Source of the DNA: Myxococcales bacterium
Lineage (GTDB): Bacteria > Myxococcota > Kuafuiibacteriia > Kuafuiibacteriales > Kuafuiibacteriaceae
Assembly (NCBI GenBank): GCA_019634385.1
Contig: JAHQVK010000011.1
Span: 1-32,349, forward strand
Length of the DNA stretch: 32,349 bases
Direction of reading: 5' to 3'
Of this stretch, positions 23,531 through 32,349 are shown piece after piece (positions within the stretch are counted from its first letter, which is position 1; the number at the start of each line of letters is the position of its first letter). The notes beneath the pieces are model-generated. The model saw only the letters and a list, made by a program, of their open reading frames with translations, searched no databases and was not told where the DNA came from. The position numbers and the translations under genes are program-made.

Positions 23531-25150
23531 TTAGAAGTCTCTCCGGTCAACCGCTGATTCCCATACCTCAACGGTTTGTTTGAGTTCCTCAAAAAAGGGA
23601 TTAAGCTCTAGTGCTGAACGTCCGGCATCTATGGCAGCAGCCATATCTTGGCGTTGCCGGGCGGTGAAAGCCTTTCGAGTGAGGAGGGCTGCTCGATCTA
23701 CCCGTTCGGGGTACACTCGATTCCATGTTTTTCGAAGAGTATCAAGAGAAGGCGTATGTCCGGCTTTGGCGGCTTGAATACGCTCTTCTGCCCGAATATA
23801 TCCATTACGAAAGTCATATTCAAGCCGCCCATCTTCATGGCTCATGACTCTCCGTAGTCTACCAAGAACGTTGAGGGCAGCTTTGAGACGAGCTGCTTGA
23901 GGTGGAGGAACCCGTTGAAGATAGGCCGATAGGCTATGTTTTAGTGTGTGTGCAGCGTCGTTGATCTGTCGAGGGGAAGCGGTAGGCGAAAGTTCCAGGG
24001 CCTCGTAGAAGTTGCGATGTTCTGCGTCATGGAGAAAGCGGCGAGCGCGCTGCAATAGTTCTTCGCTCTCTGAAGCTGGAATATGGTTGAGGTCGCTGGA
24101 GCCGCCCTGAAATATATCTGTTGACCCCTCAACATACGCTTGGATGGTGTCCCGGGTTGCTGGGTCGAGGTCAATGAACTGCACGCCAATGCCTGATTGG
24201 CCACCAAAAGATGCTGCCATTTCTTCGGTTAGTACATGTACGACAATTGCTCGAAGCTGTACCGTGCCCTCCGGGGTTTCAAGATGAACCTCAAGCTCAG
24301 TGTCGGGAGGAGGGGGAGTAGAGGTCTCAATGAAGAGTCCTCCCTTGGATATATCTCGAGTCCATAGTTCGCGCATATCATCGCGGTCTTTGGCCCGGAC
24401 CATCACTCGTCGGTTGTCGACGAGCCGCGGACAGCTTCGAACAATATGCCCGCCAGTAGATGCTGACAACGATAGTGGTTCACTAATGAGAGACTCTCGA
24501 AGATCAGCGGTGGAGGCGTGGGGTACCGGTGAGGAGCTGCGGTGAAATGTCGGAAGTGAAGCGCCCACATTAACTAGAGAGGAGGAGCGCGGCAGGCGGA
24601 GAGTATGCTTTTCTTGTACCGCGGATGGCGGCCCTGATGAGGTGGGTGTCTCACAGGCTAGGTCATCAATAGGCACCTCGGTGCCGGAAGTACTCGGGAC
24701 GGGCTGCGTGTTGGTGGCCTGCTGCAGTAGGGCCAATGACTCAGCTCTCGTAAGGGGTCGCTCATGAGTGTCCTCGAGTACAGGGTTCAAGCTATTTTTG
24801 TCATTTGGGGGGACCAGTCGTAGAACGGTCTCCCCGATGAGCACAGCAGTGCTGGCTTGCAAGCATATGGCGCTAGAGATGCGGTCCCGACCGATCCATG
24901 AGCCGTTGCGGCTGGCTAGGTCTTCGAACCATACCCGACCGTCTTTTTCCCAAAGCCTACAATGTCGGCGTGAAATACGGGGATCCCAACTGATTTCCAC
25001 GTCGGTCTTCGCCCCCAATCGCCCGACTACCAAGGAGCCGCCGGGACGAAGCGGAATGGCGATCTCACCCACCGCGGGGTGCATCAGACGGATCTTCATT
25101 GGTGGCCGTGGAGGTACCGTGTTCTGAGGAGCGGGGTCCATGAGATGCAA
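23531..25150 (-). CDS. FHA-PilZ-J-domain-like protein
   Basis: A 539-residue protein; Met4 or Met18 are possible later starts. The FHA domain (about 19-112) binds phosphothreonine, with GR at 43-44, SRRH at 60-63 and NG at 82-83, all key residues kept. A Ser/Pro-rich linker runs to about 240. A PilZ domain of the type abundant in myxobacteria follows (243-340: RRVMVRAKDRDD, TRDISKGGLFIET, GIGVQFIDLDP), a likely c-di-GMP or protein-interaction module. Residues 360-460 resemble a J-domain (FYEALELSPTASPRQINDAA, YDFRNGYIRAEERI) but lack the HPD motif, so Hsp70 stimulation is doubtful. The C-terminus (480-539) is TPR-like. It probably integrates Ser/Thr-kinase and c-di-GMP signalling. It reads toward the family C copy 2. 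Confidence 0.83.
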   Translation of the reverse strand: MHLMDPAPQNTVPPRPPMKIRLMHPAVGEIAIPLRPGGSLVVGRLGAKTDVEISWDPRISRRHCRLWEKDGRVWFEDLASRNGSWIGRDRISSAICLQASTAVLIGETVLRLVPPNDKNSLNPVLEDTHERPLTRAESLALLQQATNTQPVPSTSGTEVPIDDLACETPTSSGPPSAVQEKHTLRLPRSSSLVNVGASLPTFHRSSSPVPHASTADLRESLISEPLSLSASTGGHIVRSCPRLVDNRRVMVRAKDRDDMRELWTRDISKGGLFIETSTPPPPDTELEVHLETPEGTVQLRAIVVHVLTEEMAASFGGQSGIGVQFIDLDPATRDTIQAYVEGSTDIFQGGSSDLNHIPASESEELLQRARRFLHDAEHRNFYEALELSPTASPRQINDAAHTLKHSLSAYLQRVPPPQAARLKAALNVLGRLRRVMSHEDGRLEYDFRNGYIRAEERIQAAKAGHTPSLDTLRKTWNRVYPERVDRAALLTRKAFTARQRQDMAAAIDAGRSALELNPFFEELKQTVEVWESAVDRRDF

Positions 25151-25413
25151 TGGGATGTAAATGCGCGATTGGGATGAATGTATAGTGCGTAATTGATATC
25201 GTTATACCTATTTGGGTAATTTTTGTCCGTTGGCGAGTAGAAAAATCTCTAAGACAGAGTTGCTTATGTAAAGTGTAACTAGTGGTGAAAATGTCGATTC
25301 CTGCGTTTGCAAGCGGGTGGAACGTCATAATTGCGCCATTCGCATTCTTGAATATCTCTGTGCGTGTGACCAAGAGTTGACCACCTGGGTACCATGGCCG
25401 GATCGTACTCCTC

Positions 25414-26046
25414 GTGCCGATCGTAAACGGTGCGATCAACCTTATCCGATTCCGAGTGGCTGACGCTCCTGCACAACGCAGGGATTGGCCTCGGTATTTG
25501 GCCCAGCAGCTGCGCAAGCAGAGTTTTCGACCTCTTGACCGCGAAAGTGGAGAAGAGGAACGAAGCGCGGGTTGGGTTGAGTTGCACGATCAAGATTCAG
25601 CCCGATTAACGCCGGGCCAAGTATTTTTTGGCGACGACCTGATGGTGCGTTGGCGAGTGGATCAAGTACGGGTTCCACCCCCGGTGATTAAGGGAGCGAT
25701 GAGCGAATGGCAGCACCTATTTGAAAATAGTAAGCAACGAAAGCCGACCAAACGGGAAAAGTCGGAGGAAAAGGAACTTATCCTACGTAAGCTCCGTAAG
25801 AAAGCGTTTTTGACCACGCAGACGTATGATGTGCGCTGGCGAATGCCGGTGCATGAAGTACAACTTTGGGCCACTGGCGCTAAGGTTGTTGATGAGATTC
25901 TTGGGGCGGTCGAAGATAGTATGGGGCTAGTGCTTAAGCCTCTCGGCCCGGGGGCTCGTTGGGAAATGATGTCTGGTCCAGATATTAGACCCACCCCTGA
26001 ATTATTTGGAAGGGAAGCAGTCAGCGGTGACAGCAACGAATCCTGA
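25414..26046 (+). CDS. RdgC-like protein, N-terminal half
   Basis: A 210-residue protein starting with GTG. INLIRFRV at the start, the WVELHDQD and VRWRVDQVRVPPPVIKGAM stretch, PTKREKSEEKELI and TYDVRWRMPVHEVQLWATGA follow the order of the first two-thirds of RdgC, a ring-forming DNA-binding protein that limits RecA activity. In E. coli RdgC (about 300 residues) the corresponding parts are VIKQALEAKI, the KTEKDSLKDE segment and the MMWIDTVNG-LIMVDCAS segment. The C-terminal third is missing here and appears in the next, overlapping gene. The two proteins probably work as one unit, by inference. The 260 bp upstream (25151-25413) holds no other gene. Confidence 0.72.
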   Translation: MPIVNGAINLIRFRVADAPAQRRDWPRYLAQQLRKQSFRPLDRESGEEERSAGWVELHDQDSARLTPGQVFFGDDLMVRWRVDQVRVPPPVIKGAMSEWQHLFENSKQRKPTKREKSEEKELILRKLRKKAFLTTQTYDVRWRMPVHEVQLWATGAKVVDEILGAVEDSMGLVLKPLGPGARWEMMSGPDIRPTPELFGREAVSGDSNES

Positions 26047-26647
26047 GTTCATGGATGTCGCGGAAGCTTTAGGGCTACAGCAGGCGTCGGTTGTTGATGA
26101 TGAGGCGCTTGCTGAGCAAGACCGAAGCAAAGCTCGTGAAGCCATGGGCCGCCAACGGGCCTGGCTTGGGCGGGAAATGCTGACCTGGCTCCTGTGGAAG
26201 TCAAATGCAAGCGGTCCTATCTTTGAGTACGAAGGAGAGGAAGTCTTGGTCCTCTTCACTGGTGCAGTTGTGCTCCAGGGCGTTGCGGGGGATACCACAG
26301 AGCTGAAGGCTAAAGGACATCAGGCAGCGTATGCTGACGTGGTACGTCAAGCCATGGTTCGGGGCTTATTGATCCATCAAGCCCGACTTCGCTGGGTAGT
26401 AGGGGATGTTGAGGCTTCAAGGGTATTTGAAGTCACTATAGATGCGGAGCATTTTAGCCTTCGACAAGTTCGGTTGCCGAAAGTGTTATCTGAAGATCCG
26501 GATGAAGCCCTCATGGAACGATTGTTCCTGTTGGATCAGTTGGGGGAGATGTTTGAGTTCCTGTGGGAACACTTCGTTGAGATTCGCAAACGCCCAACCT
26601 GGGCGAGAGAAGTTGTGCCCAAGATCAAAGCGTGGATGGAAGAATAG
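26027..26647 (+). CDS. RdgC-like protein, C-terminal half
   Basis: The product is 206 residues from GTG 26027, chosen for GAAGGGAAG upstream; TTG 26006 and ATG 26051 are alternatives. It overlaps the end of the RdgC-like gene by 20 bp in another frame. LGREMLTWLLWKSN opens it. The segment from KGHQAAYADVVRQAMVRGLL through ARLRWVVGDV, FSLRQVRLPKVLSEDPDE and LGEMFEFLWEHFVEIRKRP aligns in order with the C-terminal third of E. coli RdgC (IEAGKVVTKLALDW, LKRLKFCDEL, GELAALIQNLIE). I read the pair as a two-gene RdgC. It could instead be a distinct family that only resembles the RdgC tail. ClpB follows after about 120 bp. Confidence 0.62.
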   Translation: MTATNPEFMDVAEALGLQQASVVDDEALAEQDRSKAREAMGRQRAWLGREMLTWLLWKSNASGPIFEYEGEEVLVLFTGAVVLQGVAGDTTELKAKGHQAAYADVVRQAMVRGLLIHQARLRWVVGDVEASRVFEVTIDAEHFSLRQVRLPKVLSEDPDEALMERLFLLDQLGEMFEFLWEHFVEIRKRPTWAREVVPKIKAWMEE

Positions 26648-26763
26648 AGTTGATGTGAGCCGGAGAGGTGTTGTTGTCGCTTGACTCTGTTCTCGGGTTG
26701 CTACCCTAGCGAGAAGGAGCGCAAGTGGCGCTCCCCCGAGTACATTTTATGAGAGGGGGCACA

Positions 26764-29355
26764 ATGAATCCGGAACGCTTGACCATCAAAACTAGGGAGG
26801 CACTTATGCGCGCTCAGACTCTAGCTCGGCAACTGGGGAACCAGCAGCTTGAGCTAGAGCATCTCTTACTGGCCGCCATGGATGAACCGGAAGGTATGCT
26901 TCCGGCAGTGGCGAATAAGGTGGGTACCGATGTCTATCGCCTTCAGGGGGACCTGCGCGAACAAGTTGAGAACTTGCCTAAAGTATCTGGTTCATCATCC
27001 CAGTTGTACCCTGGAGAGAGTCTCCTAAGGGGAATAGATGCTGCCGAAAAGGTAGCTTCTCAGCTTCAGGACGAGTACGTGAGTATGGAGCATGTACTCC
27101 TCGGGGCGCTGGAGCTTTCGGGCAAAACACAAGATGTACTCGAACGAAACGGACTGAGTAAATCTGCTGTGCTGGAAGCTCTTCGTGATGTGCGGGGGAA
27201 TCAGCGCATCCAAGATGATGATCCGGATGCCAAGTTCCGGGTGTTGGAGAAATACACTGTAGATCTTACTCAACGGGCTAGAGATGGTAAACTAGATCCG
27301 GTGATAGGCCGGGACGAAGAGATTCGGCGCACCATGCAGGTCCTATCTATGCGTCGAAAGAATAATCCGGTGCTCATCGGCGAGCCTGGGGTGGGAAAGA
27401 CCGCGATCGCTGAAGGTATTGCCCTACGTATTGTCTCTAATGATGTACCCGAGTCACTCAAGGGACGACGACTACTCGCACTAGATTTGGGGGCTCTCGT
27501 AGCCGGAGCAAAATTCCGCGGAGAGTTTGAGGAGCGACTAAAGGCGGTACTCAAGGAAGTCACGACAAGTAACGGTCAGGTCATCGTTTTTATCGATGAG
27601 ATACATACTTTGGTGGGGGTTGGAGCGGCTGAAGGCTCAATGGATGCCTCTAATATGCTCAAGCCGGCTCTGGCGAGGGGAGAATTGCATTGCATTGGAG
27701 CCACCACAATCGCTGAGTACCGAAAACACATAGAAAAAGATGCTGCTTTGGAGCGGCGGTTTCAACCAGTGAAGGTCGAAGCTCCATCAGTCGAAGAAAC
27801 CATTGCCATTTTGCGAGGACTTCAGGAGCGGTACGAGGTTCACCACAAAATACGGATCCGTGACTCAGCCCTCACTTCTGCGGCGCAACTCTCCGATCGC
27901 TATATTTCAGATCGATTTTTGCCCGACAAAGCTATTGACCTAATAGACGAGGCCGCTTCTTCGGTGCGGATTGAGATCGACTCGCTTCCCAAGCCGATCG
28001 ATGAACTGGAACGGCGGGTGCTCCAGCTGGAAATGGAGCGGCAGGCGCTAAAAAAAGATGCCGCAACTGCTTCTGCGGATCGTATTGCTGAGCTGGATCG
28101 CGAGGTCGCTGAACTCCGAGAGCGATCCCGTTCAATGAAGGCCGCTTGGCAGGCGGAAAAAGGGGCCTTGACCTCGATCGCCAATACCAAAGAAGCGATA
28201 GAGCGACTCCGGACCGAGGAAGAGATAGCCACACGCCAAGGTAATTTGGAGCAAGCGGCAGAGATTCGCTATGGTCGATTACCCGCACTGATGACCGCTC
28301 TGCAGCAGGCGGAATCGCGCCACCGTGAGGTGACGAGCGAGACCTCATTCCTTCGTCAGGAGGTCACTGATCATGAAATTGCCGAGGTGGTGTCTCGTTG
28401 GACCGGAATTCCAATATCCAAAATGCTGGAGAGTGAGCTGCATAAACTGACCCGATTGGAAGAAGTTCTGCACGAACGAGTGATCGGTCAGGAGGAGGCC
28501 GTGGTGAGTGTAGCCCGGGCGGTGCGCCGGGCGCGAGCAGGTCTGAAGGACCCGCGGCGGCCGGTAGGTAGTTTTTTATTCCTAGGACCAACCGGCGTGG
28601 GCAAAACAGAGCTAGCGAAGGCATTAGCTGAGACGCTCTTTGCGGATGAATCTAAGGTCATCCGTATAGATATGACGGAGTACATGGAGAAACATTCCGT
28701 CTCTCGCCTGATCGGCGCTCCACCCGGTTACGTAGGACATGAGGAGGGTGGTTATTTGACGGAGGCGATTCGCCGACAGCCCTACAGTATCGTACTGCTG
28801 GATGAGATCGAAAAAGCGCATGCTGATGTGTTCAACGTGCTGCTTCAAGTCTTGGATGATGGTCGGTTAACGGATGGCAAAGGACGCACGGTGAACATGA
28901 GTCACAGTTTGGTGGTGATGACTTCGAATCTCGGTGCGAATGTTATCCGACGCTACACGCAAGCGGATCGAGCACCGATGCTAAACGAATTGCAGACGAT
29001 ACTTCAGCGGTCCTTTAAGCCCGAGTTTCTCAATCGACTGGACGATACCATCGTATTTCACCGACTGAGCAAAGCCCATGTAGCCCAAATCGTGCCCATT
29101 CAGCTCCGGGACGTTGAGCGCCGCTTACATGACCGGGGGCTGAAGTTAGAGGTTACCAAAGAGGCCATCGCCTGGTTGGGGGAGGCGGGTTATGACGAGA
29201 TGTACGGAGCCCGGCCTCTGAAACGGGTCATCCAGACTCGGGTCGTAGATCCGTTAGCGACGGCGATCATTGACGTACAAGGACGTGGGGCGTCGGTATC
29301 CGTCGCTTATGTGGATACTGATGGTGATGACCTACGAGTAGAACTACAGACCTAG
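26764..29355 (+). CDS. clpB: ATP-dependent disaggregase ClpB
   Basis: The product is 863 residues from ATG 26764, chosen because [14 protein letters not shown] is the normal ClpB N-terminus and GAGAGGGGG lies just upstream; earlier GTG 26725 is unlikely. It is an Hsp100 ring ATPase that, with DnaK, rescues aggregated proteins. The double Clp N-domain is at 1-145. NBD1 has Walker A GEPGVGKT at 206-213, FIDEIHT for Walker B and GATT. The long coiled-coil middle domain at about 405-525 distinguishes ClpB from ClpA/ClpX. WTGIP is at 546-550. NBD2 has GPTGVGKT at 608-615, pore loop GYVG at 655-658, LLDEIEKAH and the sensor-2 GARPLKR. The length is normal, and the absence of an IGF loop indicates no ClpP docking. 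Confidence 0.96.
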   Translation: MNPERLTIKTREALMRAQTLARQLGNQQLELEHLLLAAMDEPEGMLPAVANKVGTDVYRLQGDLREQVENLPKVSGSSSQLYPGESLLRGIDAAEKVASQLQDEYVSMEHVLLGALELSGKTQDVLERNGLSKSAVLEALRDVRGNQRIQDDDPDAKFRVLEKYTVDLTQRARDGKLDPVIGRDEEIRRTMQVLSMRRKNNPVLIGEPGVGKTAIAEGIALRIVSNDVPESLKGRRLLALDLGALVAGAKFRGEFEERLKAVLKEVTTSNGQVIVFIDEIHTLVGVGAAEGSMDASNMLKPALARGELHCIGATTIAEYRKHIEKDAALERRFQPVKVEAPSVEETIAILRGLQERYEVHHKIRIRDSALTSAAQLSDRYISDRFLPDKAIDLIDEAASSVRIEIDSLPKPIDELERRVLQLEMERQALKKDAATASADRIAELDREVAELRERSRSMKAAWQAEKGALTSIANTKEAIERLRTEEEIATRQGNLEQAAEIRYGRLPALMTALQQAESRHREVTSETSFLRQEVTDHEIAEVVSRWTGIPISKMLESELHKLTRLEEVLHERVIGQEEAVVSVARAVRRARAGLKDPRRPVGSFLFLGPTGVGKTELAKALAETLFADESKVIRIDMTEYMEKHSVSRLIGAPPGYVGHEEGGYLTEAIRRQPYSIVLLDEIEKAHADVFNVLLQVLDDGRLTDGKGRTVNMSHSLVVMTSNLGANVIRRYTQADRAPMLNELQTILQRSFKPEFLNRLDDTIVFHRLSKAHVAQIVPIQLRDVERRLHDRGLKLEVTKEAIAWLGEAGYDEMYGARPLKRVIQTRVVDPLATAIIDVQGRGASVSVAYVDTDGDDLRVELQT

Positions 29356-29694
29356 AGGTTAATGTTGGTTAAAAGCGTTGAGCGGTTTTAGCGTTTCTAC
29401 CGGTCGAAATCTTTCGCCCCCTTGGGGTCGAATCTTCAATCAATGGTCGGAAACGTGCTGAGCGGGGCTGCGTAATAAACCGACTAAATCGTCTAAGGTG
29501 ACCCTGTAACAGTCGCGGGAAATGCGTGGGCCTGGTTGGTGATCAGATTCAAGATACACAATAAACAAAAAAGCCGTGCCCGACATCTTCGCTTCGTGCT
29601 ACTTCGCGTCGCCCGGCCTACACCGGACCCGATCATGCCCGGCTCTTCGCTCAATATCCGCGGGACTCATTCGATTGGTACCCGGGCCGCGTCT
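29356..29694. other. Spacer between clpB and bamA
   Basis: About 340 bp. From 29536 it is open in the bamA frame, but the codons there (IHNKQKSRARHLRFVLLRVA) look like neither a signal peptide nor part of the protein. A weak dyad CCCCC-TT-GGGG lies near 29420. I see no other gene, RNA or clear promoter. Confidence 0.3.
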
Positions 29695-32175
29695 ATGCTC
29701 ATGCGGACTATTGTTAGCGCGTACGTAGCGCGCCTATGTTTACTGGTTGGCGCGGTCTCCTCGGTCCACCCACTTTTCTTCGCTCAGCGTACATACGCTG
29801 CCACTGATGCGGCGGATTTTGAGGGGCGCACGATTCGCCGATTTCGGTTTGAGGGACTCCGGCGGGTTGAGCCGGCAGCTATACGCCTAGTGCTGGGGAG
29901 TCGCTCTAAGCGTCCACTGAGCCTAGAAACGGTGGCGGATGATATCCGCGCGATCTACGGACTGGGGTATTTCCGGGATGTGCAGGCGTATGCGGTCCCA
30001 GTGGGAAACCAGGCCGCAGACGTAGTATTTGTCTTGGAAGAGAAGCCAGCGATCCGGAAAGTGATGTTTACCGGAAACGATAAGGTCAGCGAGTCAGACA
30101 TTGAGGAGGTGGTCGAACTGAAGCCATTCACCATCCTCGATGAGGCGAAGGTGCTCGCTAATCGCCAGAAGATCGAAGCGCTGGTTCACGAAAAAGGCTT
30201 TTATCTGGGTGAGGTTAGCTATGAACTGGTCAAAGCGGGGCAAAACTCGGTGGATGTCGTGTTTACCGTGGTGGAGAACGCGAAAGTTGAGGTGCGTTCC
30301 ATCAGTCTCGTGGGCAATAACCATATCAGCGATGCCATTTTGAAAGGTAGTATTGAGACCCGGGAAGGTAATCTTATCTCTTTCATTACATCTGCTGGAA
30401 CCTACAAAAAAGAGGCTTTTGAGATCGATCTCCTTCGTTTAGGGGCCCAATATTACAATCGCGGTTATGTCAATGTGAAGGTCGGTACACCTCACGTCGA
30501 GATTTCGCCGGATCTCAAGTTTGTGTACATCACCATAACTATCGAGGAAGGGGAGCAATTTACCGTAGGCAGTATGGACTTCTCAGGGGATCTTCTCTTC
30601 GATAAAAAGATTCTCAAGCGGGTGGTGAAGACAAAAAAAGGAGAAGTGTTCGACCGGTCAAAGCTTGGGGAAGATCTCAAGGCTATGACCGATATTTACG
30701 GTAATCTCGGTTACGCTTACGCAAATGTTACCCCCATTACGAATTTGAATCCCGAAGAGCGAATTATCGATCTGGTCTTCAACTTCGACAAGGGTGAAAG
30801 GGTCTTCTACGAGCGCATTGATATCGTTGGGAACTCAAAGACCCGCGATAAGGTTATTCGCCGGGAACTTCGTATCTACGAAGGAGAACTCACCAGCAAT
30901 GCTCGCGTGGAGGTTTCTAAAGCCCGGGTTGAAGCCCTTGGCTATTTTGAAACCGTAGACATCAGAACGCGTCGTGGAACTTCTGATAAGTATCAAATTG
31001 CAGAAGTTGAGATAAAAGAAAAAGCGACCGGTACTTTCCAGGTGGGTGCAGGTTTTTCTTCCGCGGAGAACTTTATTGCGACCGCGCAGATCTCCCAAGA
31101 CAATTTTCTTGGCCGAGGTCAGGCCCTTCAGCTGTCCGCTCAGCTATCTTCACTCCGCCAACTCTTTCAACTCCGGTTCACTGAGCCGTACCTAATGGAT
31201 ACGCTCTTCACCTTGAGCATTAACGGGTTCAACAACGAAACCCAGTTTCGTTCGTTTGTCCGTTCGTCTTCGGGCGGAGATATAACCGTTGGTTATCCCC
31301 TGACCGACAGTATTCGAGCGTTTCTTACTTACTCACTGGAGTTTGTCCAAAGTGGTGGTAGCGACGGAACCTTCACTCAGCCGTTCTATGCCTTTCTAAA
31401 CAACACTGGCCGTATATCCTCATTACGGGGATCCCTGACTTATGATACCCGCAACAACCGTTTGTTCCCGAGCCGCGGTATGTTCCATTCGCTCTCTGCG
31501 GAGGTTTCAGAAGAGTTTCTTGGGGCTACCTCTAACCGACGGTTTCAACGGTACCGAGGTATCTTCCGTTTCTACCGCAGCCTGCTTTTTGGTATCGTAG
31601 GGAAGATCAGCTTGCGCGGTGGACTCTTAAACGCAACCGGACAGCGGTTGTCACCGGCTGAGAAGTTTCTACTTGGCGGGATCAATTCTATGCGTGGGTA
31701 TCTTCCGTTTAGTATCGGTCCTTCTTTGCAGTCTTTGGCGAATAGCTCAGGTTCTCCTAATGGCTCGGAAGGTATCTTTAACTTTATTGAAGGGGGTAAC
31801 AAGGAGATCTTGATCAATACGGAGATCGAATTTCCTATTGTCACCGCGGTTGGCATCCGAGGCGTGCTGTTTGTGGATGCGGGCAATGTATACGCAGAGG
31901 AAGAAAATTTCTTTTACGCGGGTGGTGATATTCGAGGTCCTCCGTGTGCCTCTAGCACCACCATTATCTATAACGATGGTCGAGAAGCGCTATGTCGGAA
32001 CGAACGTTTTGATCCCCGTAGTTTACCCCTAGGTCTTTTCTGGTCGGTGGGTTTTGGTTTCCGATGGTTTTCTCCCATCGGACCGTTGCGGTTTGAGTGG
32101 GGAATTCCGCTTACCCGTCGTCCTGAGGATCCTGAGGGTCCGCTGTTCGAATTTAGTATCGGTAACTCGTTCTAA
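29695..32175 (+). CDS. bamA: Outer-membrane protein assembly factor BamA
   Basis: The product is 826 residues from ATG 29695, chosen because a Sec signal peptide (MLMRTIVSAYVARLCLLVGA, cleavage near the TYAA at 34-37) begins there; GTG 29536 would bury it. Five POTRA domains occupy about 44-450 (IRRFRFEGLRRVEP, IRKVMFTGNDKVSE, VRSISLVGNNHISD, VGSMDFSGDLLFDK, YERIDIVGNSKTRD). A 16-stranded Omp85 barrel follows. The conserved lid motif RGY is at 667-669 in INSMRGYLPF, and the chain ends in aromatic FEFSIGNSF, the usual outer-membrane signal. BamA folds and inserts beta-barrel proteins with its lipoprotein partners. The TAA stop (32173-32175) is formed at the edge of the family A element that follows. 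Confidence 0.95.
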   Translation: MLMRTIVSAYVARLCLLVGAVSSVHPLFFAQRTYAATDAADFEGRTIRRFRFEGLRRVEPAAIRLVLGSRSKRPLSLETVADDIRAIYGLGYFRDVQAYAVPVGNQAADVVFVLEEKPAIRKVMFTGNDKVSESDIEEVVELKPFTILDEAKVLANRQKIEALVHEKGFYLGEVSYELVKAGQNSVDVVFTVVENAKVEVRSISLVGNNHISDAILKGSIETREGNLISFITSAGTYKKEAFEIDLLRLGAQYYNRGYVNVKVGTPHVEISPDLKFVYITITIEEGEQFTVGSMDFSGDLLFDKKILKRVVKTKKGEVFDRSKLGEDLKAMTDIYGNLGYAYANVTPITNLNPEERIIDLVFNFDKGERVFYERIDIVGNSKTRDKVIRRELRIYEGELTSNARVEVSKARVEALGYFETVDIRTRRGTSDKYQIAEVEIKEKATGTFQVGAGFSSAENFIATAQISQDNFLGRGQALQLSAQLSSLRQLFQLRFTEPYLMDTLFTLSINGFNNETQFRSFVRSSSGGDITVGYPLTDSIRAFLTYSLEFVQSGGSDGTFTQPFYAFLNNTGRISSLRGSLTYDTRNNRLFPSRGMFHSLSAEVSEEFLGATSNRRFQRYRGIFRFYRSLLFGIVGKISLRGGLLNATGQRLSPAEKFLLGGINSMRGYLPFSIGPSLQSLANSSGSPNGSEGIFNFIEGGNKEILINTEIEFPIVTAVGIRGVLFVDAGNVYAEEENFFYAGGDIRGPPCASSTTIIYNDGREALCRNERFDPRSLPLGLFWSVGFGFRWFSPIGPLRFEWGIPLTRRPEDPEGPLFEFSIGNSF

Positions 32176-32349
32176 CAGCCGGTTGATCTAGCCCTGCAGG
32201 CATCTATGGGCCGGTCTTTCCGTGAAAGGTCCTGACCACGAAAAGTCTCTCCTCGGTCGCGTACCGCCAGGTACGCTCGCCTCGTCGTCAGAGCGTTTCA
32301 CGAAAAGCCGGGCTCGATAGCTACACACTGGGCTAAATCAACCGGCTGC
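32173..32349. mobile_element. Palindromic element, family A copy 3
   Basis: It starts TAACAGCCGGTTGATCTAGC and ends ATCAACCGGCTGC at the window edge, with the inner sequence of copy 1 in reverse orientation (CGGTCTTTCCGTGAAA, CTCTCCTCGGTCGCGTACC, GCCTCGTCGTCAGAGCG). Its first TA lies in the TAA stop of bamA, and the other flanking TA would fall just beyond the window. It has the same form as copy 1, which abuts the ABC-F stop. Confidence 0.8.

Noticed and set aside
26681..26707. TTGACT and TACCCT with 15-bp spacing upstream of clpB, possible promoter
   Set aside because: The spacing is short and the -10 poor. It matches neither a heat-shock sigma nor a CIRCE site well enough to report.

Overview
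The window looks like chromosome from a Gram-negative bacterium of the deltaproteobacterial / Myxococcota type. It carries a BamA outer-membrane assembly protein, a probable lipoprotein, an FHA-PilZ-J-like protein, several NtrC- and PhoB-type two-component systems, a REC-PATAN-Roadblock protein and a C-factor-like short-chain dehydrogenase. The taxon is inferred from gene content only; there is no rRNA or tRNA in the window.

Layout. Positions 1-345 are non-coding: a tandem repeat, then a palindromic element. Positions 341-3796 (minus) form a likely operon of Nudix hydrolase, SDR and ABC-F ATPase. A LuxR-type HTH protein with a histone H1-like tail is divergent from it (3892-4362). Next come a spacer with an inverted-repeat element, a phytase/esterase-like probable lipoprotein (minus) and a divergent RlmN-family radical SAM methyltransferase (plus, to 7052). 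Positions 7053-10300 are a decayed accessory island: a 5'-truncated ParA with an in-frame stop, a ribbon-helix-helix partner, a DUF4291 gene, a frameshifted serine recombinase, a nested pair of palindromic elements and a chimeric ORF.

Positions 10300-23356 are dominated by signalling: a PAS-kinase/NtrC-regulator pair, a TrkA-type potassium channel, an acetyl-CoA hydrolase/transferase-GNAT fusion, a DUF2203 gene, a DUF1279-like membrane protein with a kinase/PhoB-type regulator pair, a second PAS-kinase/NtrC-regulator pair, and an orphan receiver-PATAN-Roadblock protein. Overlapping stops and starts suggest each kinase/regulator pair is translationally coupled. An FHA-PilZ-J-like protein (minus) follows. 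The last part is housekeeping: a split RdgC, ClpB and BamA.

The most unusual signal is a set of short palindromic elements of about 177 bp, MITE-like in form. Family A has three copies (163-345, 9330-9681 and 32173-32349). Its ends are bounded by TA dinucleotides wherever both sides are visible. Two copies sit exactly on the stop codons of neighbouring genes (ABC-F and BamA), and the element's first purine completes the TAG or TAA stop. A second family (B) is nested inside the 9330 copy, and removing it with one TA restores the site length. A third family brackets the REC-PATAN-Roadblock gene in inverted orientation, with fragments at 9898 and 10205. A fourth type lies at 4650-4832. No transposase gene was seen.
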